The notes under the pieces: model-generated | The model's database searches: none | The model's input: only the letters and a program-made list of their open reading frames with translations | Told to the model about the DNA's origin: nothing | Translations under genes and position numbers: made by a program | Shown: positions 26,252 to 35,006 of the stretch, one piece after another | How the letters are laid out: every line of letters begins with the position of its first letter | Position numbering within the stretch: the first letter of the stretch is position 1 | Assembly (NCBI RefSeq): GCF_006538885.1 | Contig: NZ_BJLY01000003.1 | Location: 1 to 64,000, forward strand | DNA from: Gluconobacter roseus NBRC 3990 | GTDB lineage: Bacteria; Pseudomonadota; Alphaproteobacteria; Acetobacterales; Acetobacteraceae | Direction: 5' to 3' | DNA: 64,000 bases

Positions 26252-29140
26252 GTGAATTTTCCTATTCCCATGTCACTTCCACACCTCAAAGCGGACCATT
26301 ATCTGGCATACTTGGCGCTTCTGCTGGCCGCTGACAAATCAGCCACACGAAACACCCTCGTCCCACGGAGCAATACAGATCACGTTCAGTTGATGGTCTG
26401 GCTGACAACAATACTGGCTGAAGAGCAGGGCCTGACTGCTGCCAGAGTCGAATGCTCGCCTTATCTTTACACTCTGACGCGTCACACCCTTTACGAAGCC
26501 CTGAAACTTCATTGTCCTGACCTGGATATCAGGATCATTTCCTCAGCGTCTCATCTTGATGACAACAGCCTGCCGCTGTTGTTCCGTGTTTCAGAGGACG
26601 AGATAACCACCGGTTCATCCGCCCCGCTTCTTCGGCTCGGGTCGTATTCTGGCCCTGGAACCTTTGCCTTCACTCAGGATGCGGTCCTTACTGCTGGCGG
26701 AGAATCATCCTTTTTGAATTTCCTGCTCTCAGAAACGCAAGAAAGCCGCGGACTTCGCCGCAGCATTCGCCTTCTTCTGGACGAAGACAGGGAAGCCCGC
26801 CGCGTCATTTCCGAGGCCAAGGCTTTCCAGCAGACGTCGCTTGAAAAGACCCGGATCATTCAGGACCTGCGGGTCTCCCTTCGGATGCTTTCTGCCAAGA
26901 TGATGCGTCTTCTGGACACTTCACCATCTCAGGCGGCCATGGAGCAGCTTCTCATACAGCCTGCTACAGAGACGCAGGTTGTGGAACCCACACCGGCCCC
27001 TGTTGCGAAAGGGTCCTTCTGGCTTCGGGCATCCCGGCGACTGAAACAGTCCATACGCTCGCAACCGCCGGCCCCTGAAAATCCGGTTCAGGACACTCAT
27101 GCACACGAAAATCCTCCTGCTCTGACACCGGCGCCTTTCTCTGTACGTCGCGTGATTTTCGTTGCCGGCGAGCCCGATACGCCAGGTGTCCTCTACCGTT
27201 GCCATCGCAATGCAGCGGCTGCCCGGGATGCTGGCTTTGAAGCCAGGGTCCTGCCCTGCGCATCAGTCGGCTATGACGACATCCACTGGGCGGATGTCAT
27301 GGTCCTGTGGCGTGTGGAATATAGCGGCCATGTGAGTACCATTCTCGATCTCGCAAAATCGGAAAATGTCATTACTGTCTTTGATGCAGATGATATTGTC
27401 TTTGTTCCACACTACGCCCGCGTTGACCTGATCGACGGCATCCGTTCGATTGGCGCCAGCGAAGCCCGGATCGAACAATGCTTCTCCGACATGCGCCGCA
27501 CTTTCCTACGCTGCGATCAGGGGTCAGCTACGACGGCTGAACTGGTCTTTGCCATGCACAGCCTGCGGCCCGTCGTTCATCTGCTTCCCAACGTCTATGA
27601 CATGCCCTCACTCCAGCGTGCCCGTCTGGCACTGCGCATGAGAGGAGAACCGGGCCGCGTAAACACCGGCGATGGGCTCGTCCGCATCGGCTATGCGACC
27701 GGATCGCGAACCCATCAGCGGGATTTTGGCCCTATCTGTCCTGCAATCGCGGAAATCCTGCGCCAGCGTCCTCAGGCCCGGCTCGTGCTGTTCCGCGAGC
27801 GGGAAACCCACCGTCCGATCCTGCTCATGGAAGAATTTCCAAGCCTGACCCCGGTTCAGGACCAGATTGAATGGCGCGACATGGTCCCGCTTGCGGAATT
27901 GCAGGATGAGTTTGCCCGGTTTGATATCTCCATTGCCCCGCTTGAGACCGGAAACGTCTTCTGTGAGGCCAAGAGCGAAATCAAGTTCTTCGAGGCTGCC
28001 CTTTCCGGCGCGGCAACCGTCGCGTCCCCGACCGGTCCGTTCAGACGTGTGATCCAGAACGGCAAAACGGGCTTTCTGGCTGACTCACCTTCTGAATGGT
28101 ACGACGCTCTGATCGAGCTGATCGACAATCCGGAACGGCGCAACCAGATGGCACGCGACGCCTATCACTCCGTCCTGTGGCCCTTCAGTCCACAGGCACA
28201 GGCGCGTCGCATGAGACTTGCCCTGACGTCGATGTCCGGAGATGATTCAGCGGCACTGGCCACCGAAATACGTCTCTCCAGAGACCGCCTTGCGCCTCCG
28301 GGCCTTCCGGTCATCCCGCCCAGCCGGACACTCTTCCACCATGACGCGCTTGGTGAAGCCCCCGTTACGGTTGTCATCACGTCCTATAATTATGATGCCC
28401 ATCTTCTGGATGCGCTTGAATCCGTCGCGGCACAGACGCTGCCTCTGCTGGATCTGATCGTTGTGGATGACGGGTCGTCTGACGGCTCGGTTGCTCTGGC
28501 CAGAACCTGGATGGAACGGCACTGCGACCGTTTCAACCGCCTCATTCTGCGCCAGTCCATGACAAATGCCGGTCTGGGCGGCGCGCGCAACATTGGCATG
28601 GACGCTGCCGAAACCGTGCATGTCATGCAACTGGACGCCGATAATACCCTGCGCCCTGAAGCCTGCGAAACGCTTCTGGCCTCCATGAGCGATGGCACAG
28701 CCTATGCCTATCCGCTCATCGCCTGCTTCAACGAACACGGGCCGGTGCTGATGGATGTGAGCGCCGACACCCATCAGCAGCCGGGAGCTCTTGAGCTTCT
28801 GGGAGATCTGCCGTTCAATCCGCTGTCCCTTGTTTCCGGCAACCGCATCGACGCCATGGCGATGGTCACGAAATGGGCCTGGGCCGCGGTCGGAGGCTAC
28901 TATGTTTCACGTGAAGCAATGGGCTGGGAGGACTTCGACCTGTGGTGCTCGCTGGCTGAACGCGGGCTGCCCGGCCATCATGTTCCGCAAATTCTGGCCG
29001 ATTACCGCCAGCATGCGACATCCATGACGAACGCCTCGACCGAAAAGGACGCCCATAAGGCCCGCGTCGTGGCCTTTGTTCAGGCCAGACATCCGTGGAT
29101 CCGCCTCAGTGCCGAACGCGCAACGCCCCGGAAAAACTGA
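26252..29140 (+). CDS. multidomain glycosyltransferase (GT-B module plus GT2 domain)
   Basis: A 962-residue protein. Residues 1-300 are an uncharacterised region with a predicted helical stretch around 170-220. Residues about 305-660 form a GT-B-like module with FDADDIVF and, at about residue 570, CEAKSEIKFFEAA, matching the module in the 891-residue protein at 21701-24376. Residues about 705-935 are a GT2 domain: VTVVITSYNYDAHLLDAL, VVDDGSSDGS, QLDADN and a late GWEDFDLW. Start is uncertain between GTG 26252 and ATG 26270. It carries a near-perfect ParB site at 28904-28917. Likely acts in surface glycan or glycoprotein assembly. It is divergent from the RTX-like gene. Confidence 0.85.
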   Translation: MNFPIPMSLPHLKADHYLAYLALLLAADKSATRNTLVPRSNTDHVQLMVWLTTILAEEQGLTAARVECSPYLYTLTRHTLYEALKLHCPDLDIRIISSASHLDDNSLPLLFRVSEDEITTGSSAPLLRLGSYSGPGTFAFTQDAVLTAGGESSFLNFLLSETQESRGLRRSIRLLLDEDREARRVISEAKAFQQTSLEKTRIIQDLRVSLRMLSAKMMRLLDTSPSQAAMEQLLIQPATETQVVEPTPAPVAKGSFWLRASRRLKQSIRSQPPAPENPVQDTHAHENPPALTPAPFSVRRVIFVAGEPDTPGVLYRCHRNAAAARDAGFEARVLPCASVGYDDIHWADVMVLWRVEYSGHVSTILDLAKSENVITVFDADDIVFVPHYARVDLIDGIRSIGASEARIEQCFSDMRRTFLRCDQGSATTAELVFAMHSLRPVVHLLPNVYDMPSLQRARLALRMRGEPGRVNTGDGLVRIGYATGSRTHQRDFGPICPAIAEILRQRPQARLVLFRERETHRPILLMEEFPSLTPVQDQIEWRDMVPLAELQDEFARFDISIAPLETGNVFCEAKSEIKFFEAALSGAATVASPTGPFRRVIQNGKTGFLADSPSEWYDALIELIDNPERRNQMARDAYHSVLWPFSPQAQARRMRLALTSMSGDDSAALATEIRLSRDRLAPPGLPVIPPSRTLFHHDALGEAPVTVVITSYNYDAHLLDALESVAAQTLPLLDLIVVDDGSSDGSVALARTWMERHCDRFNRLILRQSMTNAGLGGARNIGMDAAETVHVMQLDADNTLRPEACETLLASMSDGTAYAYPLIACFNEHGPVLMDVSADTHQQPGALELLGDLPFNPLSLVSGNRIDAMAMVTKWAWAAVGGYYVSREAMGWEDFDLWCSLAERGLPGHHVPQILADYRQHATSMTNASTEKDAHKARVVAFVQARHPWIRLSAERATPRKN
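28904..28917. other. parS-like site, one mismatch
   Basis: GTTTCACGTGAAGC differs from the ParB recognition palindrome GTTTCACGTGAAAC at one base. It lies within the glycosyltransferase coding sequence. Two perfect copies occur at 51471 and 55365. Confidence 0.6.
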
Positions 29141-29165
29141 AGATCCTTCTCCAGACCGGCCATAG

Positions 29166-29203
29166 AAAAACCCGCTCCCGGACAACTCCGGAAGCGGGTT
29201 TTT
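29166..29203. terminator. bidirectional rho-independent terminator
   Basis: AAAAACCCGCT... (29166-29182) pairs with the segment 29187-29203, ending GCGGGTTTTT, with one mismatch. The A run on one side and T run on the other allow termination in both directions between the convergent glycosyltransferase and aldehyde dehydrogenase genes. Confidence 0.9.
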
Positions 29204-29223
29204 CATGACCTGAAAGATCGAAC

Positions 29224-29244
29224 CGGGCTTCGCGAAGAAGCCCG
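29224..29244 (-). terminator. second hairpin 3' of the aldehyde dehydrogenase gene
   Basis: CGGGCTTC (29224-29231) and GAAGCCCG (29237-29244) form a perfect 8-bp stem with a GCGAA loop, 11 bases beyond the dehydrogenase stop. It has no T run of its own and precedes the stronger terminator at 29166-29203. Confidence 0.5.
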
Positions 29245-29255
29245 ATACGGGTCAA

Positions 29256-30647
29256 TCAGAACGGAGCGTCGATATCAACAACGTCGATCAGCTTGTGATT
29301 GACGAATTCCTTGATGCCCAGACCGATCAGCTCGCGGCCATAACCCGAACGGGCCACGCCACCGAACGGCAGGTCAGCCTTCACCATCGTCGGATGGTTG
29401 ATATAGACCATGCCCGTATAGATCTGCTCGGCAACCTTCACGCCACGCTTGGTGTCCTTCGTGAAGACCGACCCCCCCAGACCGAACGGCGAGTCATTGG
29501 CGATACGGATGGCATCGGCATCGTCCTTGGCACGATACAACTGCGTCACCGGACCGAAGAACTCCCACAGACGGGCTTCATTGTTCTCGTGCAGGTTGGT
29601 CATCAGCAGCGGCTGGAAGAAGGCGCCCTTCTCGGGAACCGGGTTGCCAATGGTTTCGACAACCGCACCGTGCTTCTTGGCTTCCTCGACCTGGGCCTTC
29701 AGATCGTCCGCAGCCTTCTGCGAGGACAGCGGTGCGAGCGTCGTGGACGGATCCATCGGATCACCGGCCTTCAGCTTGGCCACTTCTGCCTTGTACAGCT
29801 CAACGAAACGGTCATACACGGCATCCGCCACGATCAGACGCTTGGCGGACACGCAGACCTGACCGGCATTCCAGTGGCGACCGAAGGCAGCCCACTTGGC
29901 GGTCTTTTCCAGATCGGCATCGTCCAGAACAAGGAACGCGTCAGAGCCGCCGAGTTCCATCGTGGACTTCTTGAGAGCCTGTGCGGCGATGCCGGCAACA
30001 ATGACGCCTGCCCCTTCGGAACCCGTCAGAGCCACACCACAGACGCGCGGATCCTTAAGGATCGTTTCCGTGTGATGACGGGCCGTATAGAGGTTGCGGA
30101 ATCCACCCTTCGGCAGACCGGCTTCCTTCATCAGATCATCAAATGCGGCAGCACACTGCGGCACGTTGGACGCGTGCTTGAGGATGACCGTGTTACCGGC
30201 GGAAAGCTGCGGCGCGATGATGCGGGCGATCTGGTAGAACGGGAAGTTCCACGGCTCGATCGCGAACACAATGCCCTGCGGCTGATGGATCAGGACGGCT
30301 TCGCCTTCCTTCGGGTCGGCAACCGGCAGCTTCTCGGCCTTCAGCAGCTCTTCGGCATGCTTGGCATAATATTCGAAAATCTCGGCGGACAGGATCGTCT
30401 CTGCCTTGGCTTCGGCATAGATCTTGCCCATCTCCAGCGTCAGGAGCTTGGAATACTTGTCGATGTCACGGCGCAGGATGTTCGCCGCTGCCGTCATGAT
30501 CTTGGCGCGCTCGGCAAACGGTGTGTGACGCCAGCTCTTGAAGGCATCATAGGCTTCGGTCAGCGCGGTCTGGACTTCCTGGTCGGTTGCTTCCGGGAAG
30601 GTCTTGAGCGTCTCACCGGTATAAGGGTTGATCGTAGCGTAAGCCAT
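29256..30647 (-). CDS. NAD(P)-dependent succinate-semialdehyde dehydrogenase-like aldehyde dehydrogenase
   Basis: A 463-residue aldehyde dehydrogenase. It has the EPWNFPFYQI cofactor entry segment, the catalytic glutamate in MELGGSDAF and the catalytic cysteine in GQVCVSAKRL. The overall pattern (ATINPYTGE start, ILRRDIDKYSKLLTLEMGK) fits the short YneI/Sad subgroup of succinate-semialdehyde dehydrogenases. In acetic acid bacteria such an enzyme can bypass a missing 2-oxoglutarate dehydrogenase-succinate segment, but this is inference. It follows nadE by 92 bases on the minus strand and ends at a strong terminator. Confidence 0.88.
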   Translation of the reverse strand: MAYATINPYTGETLKTFPEATDQEVQTALTEAYDAFKSWRHTPFAERAKIMTAAANILRRDIDKYSKLLTLEMGKIYAEAKAETILSAEIFEYYAKHAEELLKAEKLPVADPKEGEAVLIHQPQGIVFAIEPWNFPFYQIARIIAPQLSAGNTVILKHASNVPQCAAAFDDLMKEAGLPKGGFRNLYTARHHTETILKDPRVCGVALTGSEGAGVIVAGIAAQALKKSTMELGGSDAFLVLDDADLEKTAKWAAFGRHWNAGQVCVSAKRLIVADAVYDRFVELYKAEVAKLKAGDPMDPSTTLAPLSSQKAADDLKAQVEEAKKHGAVVETIGNPVPEKGAFFQPLLMTNLHENNEARLWEFFGPVTQLYRAKDDADAIRIANDSPFGLGGSVFTKDTKRGVKVAEQIYTGMVYINHPTMVKADLPFGGVARSGYGRELIGLGIKEFVNHKLIDVVDIDAPF

Positions 30648-30739
30648 GACGAGTCATGTTCCTATGTGGTGACGGGTTTCCAACATATTGGCACGGATGC
30701 GGGCAGACAAAACCCCCCACATTCCTGGACACCAAAACT

Positions 30740-32776
30740 TCACGGATGTGTGTTCGTTTCAGGGAGATTATCACAAAGCTCCTCAAGCCACGCTTTCGCC
30801 GTGCTGTCAGACGGCGCCCGCCAGTCTCCCCGTGGCGAGAGGGACCCGCCGGAAACAAGCTTCGGACCATTGGGCATGGCCGAGCGCTTGAACTGGCTCG
30901 TCCCGAAAAACCGCCGCAGAAACACTTCCATCCAGTGCCGGATTTCCGCCAGATCGTACGAAATCTTCCGGTCTTCGGGATAATGCGCGGGCCAGTGGCC
31001 ACGCGATGCATCGCCCCAGGCCTTCTCCGCCAGAAACGCGATCCGTGACGGACGGAACCCGTGACGCAGGATGTGATAAAGCGTGAAATCCTGAAGCGGA
31101 TACGGCCCGATTGTCTGTTCGGTACTCTGCACGCCCTGTCCGGTATCGGGTACCAGCTCCGGTGTGATCTCCGCATTGACGATCTGCTCCAGAACCGCCC
31201 CCACCACACCGTCGCCCAGTTTTCCATCCCGCGCCAGCCAGCGGATGACATGCTGGATCAGCGTCTTCGGCATCCCGGCATTGACGTTGTAGTGGGACAT
31301 CTGGTCCCCCACGCCATAAGTACACCAGCCCAGCGCCAGCTCCGACAGATCCCCCGTCCCGATGACGATCCCGTTGCGGTAATTGGCGATCCGGAACAGG
31401 AAATCAGTCCGTAAACCGGCCTGCACATTCTCGAACGTAATGTCATGAACAGGCTGCCCCTCGGCAAAAGGATGACCGATCCCCGCCAGCATCGTCTGCG
31501 CCGTCGGCCGGATATCCAGCTCGTTCACCTCAACGCCAAGTGCTTCCATGAGCGCATGGGCCAGCGAGCGGCTTTCACTTCCCGTCGCAAATCCGGGCAT
31601 CGTGTAAGCAAGAACATGCGTCCGGGGCCAGCCAAGCTCATCCGCTGCCCGCACGGCCACCAGCAGCGCCAGCGTACTGTCCAGACCGCCTGAAACACCG
31701 ATCACGGCCCGCTGCGCCCCGCTCGCCTGCAATCGCCGGCGCAGGGCGCTGACTTGAATGGTCCAGCCTTCATAGCAGTCCCGCGCCAATGTCCGCGCAT
31801 CGGATGGCACGAACGGAAACCGCACGACTTCCCGTTTCAGCCCCAGATCCGTCCTCGGCGGCGCAAGCGTGAACTCGATCGTCCGGAACGCTTGTCCCGA
31901 CTGCCCGAACTGCCCCGTCCGCATCCGCTCCTGCCGCAGCAGATCCAGATCCACATCCGCGACCACCAGCCGCTCGCCCTGCGGAAACCGGTCCGACTGC
32001 GCCAGAAGCCGCCCGGCCTCATGGATCGAGACCTGTCCGTCCCAGGCCAGATCGGTCGTGGACTCCCCTTCGCCCGCTGCCGCATAGGCATAGGCCGTCA
32101 GCGTCCGCATGGACTGCGCCCGACACAGCAACGACCGGTCATCTGTCCGCCCGATGGTCACCGGAGACGCAGACGGATTGAGAATGACGGTCGCCCCTGC
32201 TTCCGCAAGCTTCCCGCTCGGCGGAGACGCCACCCACAGATCCTCACAGATCTCCACACCCAGCGTCAGCCCACGCATATCGTCGGCCTGAAACAGCAGA
32301 TCTGCTCCGAACGGTACGTCTTCGCCAAACAGACGGATTACCCCGGATGTCTGGAGCCCGGACGTGAAATGCCGTGGCTCGTAGAACTCCCGGTAGCGCG
32401 GCAGATGCGATTTCGGCACCACCCCCAGAACCCGCCCGCGATGCACGACCGCCGCACAGTTATAAAGCAGGTCCCCCCGCACCAGCGGCAGCCCCATCAC
32501 GGCAACGGACAGAAGCTCCCGCGAGCCCGCCATAACCTGCCGGAGGGCCTCAAGCGCCCCATTCAGGATCACATCCTGAAACCGCAGATCTTCCAGCGTG
32601 TAGCCCGTCAGCCCAAGCTCCGGAAACACCACCGCCGCCACACCCTGCCGGTCACAGTCACGCAGCACCTCAAGGGTCCGTTCACCGTTCACGCGCGGCT
32701 CGGCAATAGTCACCGGCAGCGTGCAGGCGGCGATCCGGGCGAACCCCTGATGATACAGGGAGCGAAACAGGGTCAT
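30740..32776 (-). CDS. nadE: glutamine-dependent NAD+ synthase
   Basis: A 678-residue two-domain enzyme. The N-terminal nitrilase-type glutaminase has its Glu-Lys-Cys triad in FPELGLTGY, VPKSHLPRYREFYE and GVEICEDLW. The C-terminal synthetase domain has the PP-loop GVSGGLDST (near residue 358), and the family LSELALGWCTYGVGDQMSHYN stretch (in parts) near 510. It amidates deamido-NAD using glutamine-derived ammonia. The ATG at 32776 is chosen because GGAGG is properly spaced before it. Length fits the long glutamine-dependent form. Together with nadD it covers the last two steps of NAD synthesis. Confidence 0.95.
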   Translation of the reverse strand: MTLFRSLYHQGFARIAACTLPVTIAEPRVNGERTLEVLRDCDRQGVAAVVFPELGLTGYTLEDLRFQDVILNGALEALRQVMAGSRELLSVAVMGLPLVRGDLLYNCAAVVHRGRVLGVVPKSHLPRYREFYEPRHFTSGLQTSGVIRLFGEDVPFGADLLFQADDMRGLTLGVEICEDLWVASPPSGKLAEAGATVILNPSASPVTIGRTDDRSLLCRAQSMRTLTAYAYAAAGEGESTTDLAWDGQVSIHEAGRLLAQSDRFPQGERLVVADVDLDLLRQERMRTGQFGQSGQAFRTIEFTLAPPRTDLGLKREVVRFPFVPSDARTLARDCYEGWTIQVSALRRRLQASGAQRAVIGVSGGLDSTLALLVAVRAADELGWPRTHVLAYTMPGFATGSESRSLAHALMEALGVEVNELDIRPTAQTMLAGIGHPFAEGQPVHDITFENVQAGLRTDFLFRIANYRNGIVIGTGDLSELALGWCTYGVGDQMSHYNVNAGMPKTLIQHVIRWLARDGKLGDGVVGAVLEQIVNAEITPELVPDTGQGVQSTEQTIGPYPLQDFTLYHILRHGFRPSRIAFLAEKAWGDASRGHWPAHYPEDRKISYDLAEIRHWMEVFLRRFFGTSQFKRSAMPNGPKLVSGGSLSPRGDWRAPSDSTAKAWLEELCDNLPETNTHP

Positions 32777-32884
32777 GACGGTCCTCCGGCAGGCGGGACT
32801 TCCGGATTCAGAACTCCTGCCCATGGCAATATCGAAAACAGGGACTGTGCAAACAGCCCGAAAATAAAACGGATGTTACGAAAA

Positions 32885-32909
32885 TGAACCTGTTCACCTC
32901 GCCGCCGTT
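32885..32909 (+). promoter_or_regulatory. candidate EcfG (general stress sigma) promoter
   Basis: TGAAC (32885-32889), a 16-base spacer and CGTT (32906-32909) resemble the alphaproteobacterial EcfG consensus GGAAC-N16/17-CGTT with one mismatch. It lies 59 bases before the DUF1328 start. The match is short and could be chance. Confidence 0.4.
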
Positions 32910-32968
32910 CAGCCTTTTCAAACCCCGCTTCTCCGTCGGAGGGCGTTACTGACAAAGGAGACATTCTC

Positions 32969-33145
32969 ATGGACCTGCTGCGCTGGACCATTGCCTTCCT
33001 TATCCTCGCCCTGTGCGCCGCGGTGCTGGGCTTTGGCGGAATTTCGGCAGATTTTGCCTATATCGGCAAGATTCTTTTCTTCATCTTCCTGGTGCTGCTG
33101 ATCGTCAGCCTCGTCTTCGGACGCGGACGCGGCACACGCCTCTGA
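32969..33145 (+). CDS. DUF1328 (YtjA) small membrane protein
   Basis: A 58-residue protein with two hydrophobic helices, starting [16 protein letters not shown], followed by [21 protein letters not shown] and ending RGRGTRL. The pattern, with GFGGIA-like turn between two helices, is that of the DUF1328/UPF0391 family, inner-membrane peptides of unknown function, often stress-regulated. AAAGGAG is well placed at 32954-32960. The gene is convergent with dsbB and divergent from nadE; a candidate EcfG promoter is upstream. Confidence 0.88.
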   Translation: MDLLRWTIAFLILALCAAVLGFGGISADFAYIGKILFFIFLVLLIVSLVFGRGRGTRL

Positions 33146-33151
33146 TCCAAC

Positions 33152-33667
33152 TCAGCGTCGGGAGCGTCCCATGCGGGCGCTCCCGACCAGAGCAACCACA
33201 AACACCACAATCGCGTACAGTCCGCCCAGCTCCGTCATGGAGATCGGCAGACCAAACAGATAATCCGGCGAATCACACGGCTTGTTCGGCCGTGCCGGCA
33301 TGGTGGACATCCAATCCCTAAAGTTTCCCCCATGGAATACCGGAGCCCGGCACTCGGGCGCGGGGCTCGGCCAGAACTTGTGTTCCACGCCTGCATGCAG
33401 CACGGCGAGGCCGATGCTGGTCATCAGGCACAGAATCCCCAGAAAAACCCCGTATCGCGCATAACGCTTCGGCAGCACGATCGTGATGATCCCGAGCCCG
33501 ATCAGCACCCACCAGGGGCGTCGCTCCCACAGGCACAGCTCGCAGGGCGCAAGCTGTAACCAGTGTTCGGCAAACCAGACCACCCCAAGGGCCACCGCCC
33601 CCGCCAGAACATACAGACCGCCCAGCGCAGTTGTTGAGACAGGGCGGGTCGTTCTGTTCAGTGGCAC
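33152..33667 (-). CDS. dsbB: disulfide bond formation protein B
   Basis: A 171-residue quinone-linked membrane thiol oxidase that recharges the periplasmic oxidant DsbA. It has four hydrophobic helices, the first periplasmic cysteine pair CELC (Cys42 and Cys45) and the second pair at Cys106 and Cys131. The start is GTG at 33667, overlapping the otsA stop by 10 bases, so it is probably co-transcribed with otsB-otsA. No dsbA is seen in the window. Confidence 0.9.
   Translation of the reverse strand: MPLNRTTRPVSTTALGGLYVLAGAVALGVVWFAEHWLQLAPCELCLWERRPWWVLIGLGIITIVLPKRYARYGVFLGILCLMTSIGLAVLHAGVEHKFWPSPAPECRAPVFHGGNFRDWMSTMPARPNKPCDSPDYLFGLPISMTELGGLYAIVVFVVALVGSARMGRSRR
33157..33187. terminator. 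hairpin between convergent DUF1328 and dsbB genes
   Basis: GTCGGGAGCG (33157-33166) and CGCTCCCGAC (33178-33187) form a perfect 10-bp stem inside the last codons of dsbB. No T run follows on either side. Confidence 0.45.
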
Positions 33668-35006
33668 GGACTGATTGCCTCCAGGCTGTCAAGAAACTGC
33701 TTGGACCAGCTCCCCGCCGTGTTGCGGGAAACCTCGCCATACATGGCCGACCATGCCGCATGACGGGCCTCGACGTCCATGGTCAGACCGATATGCAGCG
33801 CATCGGCCATCCCTTCGGCGTCCAGCGGATTGATCAGAAGCGCCTCGGGCATTTCCGGAGCCGCCCCTGCAAACCGTGACAATACCAGCACGCCGGGATC
33901 ATCCTCGTCCTGAGCCGCGATGAACTCCTTGGCCACCAGATTCATGCCGTCGCGCAGTGGCGTGACAAATCCCACATCCGCCATCCGATACAGGCCGGCA
34001 AGGATATGCCGCCCGATCGGCCAGGTCGTATAGCGGATCGGAACCCAGTCCGGCGTGCCATAGGCGCCATTGATCGTCCCGACCAGCCCGTCCAGCTCTT
34101 CCTTGAGCAGACGATAGCTCTCCACCCCACCACGGGAGACCGGCGTGACCTGAAGGAACGTCACCTGTCCGCGATGCTCGGGATAGTTCTTCAGAAGAGC
34201 CGCAAAGCCCTTCATCCGTTCTGGCAGACCCTTGGAATAGTCCAGCCGGTCCACCCCGATGATCAGCCGCGTTCCGTCCAGCGTATCGACGATCTTGATC
34301 ACCTCTTCCGAGGCGGCACTTTCGATCGCCTGCTGACGGAAACTGACGGGATCAATCCCGATCGGCACCGCCTCAACGGCTGCCTTGAGGCCATAAGCCT
34401 CAAAACAACCCTTGAGATTGGTCTCGTCCTCGGGCGTCTGGACGCCGATCAAATCACAAGCCGCCATTCCGGCCAGCAGCATGTCGAGCTTGGGCAGCAG
34501 CCGCGCCACGCTCCAGGGCGGGAACGGGATATGCAGAAAGAATCCGATCCGGCCTTTTACGCCCCGGTCCCGCAGCATCCGGCCCAGCGGAAACAAATGA
34601 TAGTCATGGATCCAGATTGTATCGTCCGGTTCCAGAAGCCCGACCAGCCGGTCCGCAAAGACCTCGTTGGCCGCATAATAGGCGTCACAGTCCTCACGCG
34701 TGTAGCGGATCAGGTTGGTGCGGTAATGGCACAGCGGCCACAGGACACCATTGGAGAAATTCAGATAGAAGCGGTCATATTCGCGCTTCGTCAGATCGAA
34801 CGTCACATAATTGACGTTCCCGACCTGCTCCTGCTGGACCGGCCGTTTGGCAGCATCTTCGTGCTGCTGTCCCGACCATCCGAACCAGAGGGTTTCCTTC
34901 GTCTGTATCGCGTCATACAGCCCGACCGTCAGCCCCCCCCCCCCGCGGGCTGCGTACGCTCCCCCGGGGCAGGTGTCCGGTTGGAAACAATGATCAGGCG
35001 CCCCAT
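33658..35006 (-). pseudogene. otsA: alpha,alpha-trehalose-phosphate synthase OtsA, frame broken at a 12-C tract
   Basis: OtsA joins UDP-glucose and glucose 6-phosphate to trehalose 6-phosphate. From the natural ATG at 35006 the frame gives MGRLIIVSNRTPAPGERTQP, the expected start, then enters 12 G (12 C on the plus strand, 34933-34944) and hits TGA immediately. In another frame LTVGLYDA and the remaining 430 residues follow intact: WFGWSG, the HDYHLF and LHIPFP blocks, VDRLDYSKGLPER and the [10 protein letters not shown] nucleotide-sugar site. Ten or 13 G would restore the frame. It overlaps otsB by 13 bases. It is either a phase-variable gene in the OFF state or a homopolymer sequencing error. 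Confidence 0.88.
34933..34944. repeat. 12-base poly-C (poly-G) tract in otsA
   Basis: Twelve consecutive C on the plus strand fall at codons 21-25 of otsA. Tracts of this length are the classical slippage-prone repeats of phase-variable genes, and also a frequent site of sequencing error. Conserved OtsA needs a tract length of 3n+1. Confidence 0.95.
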
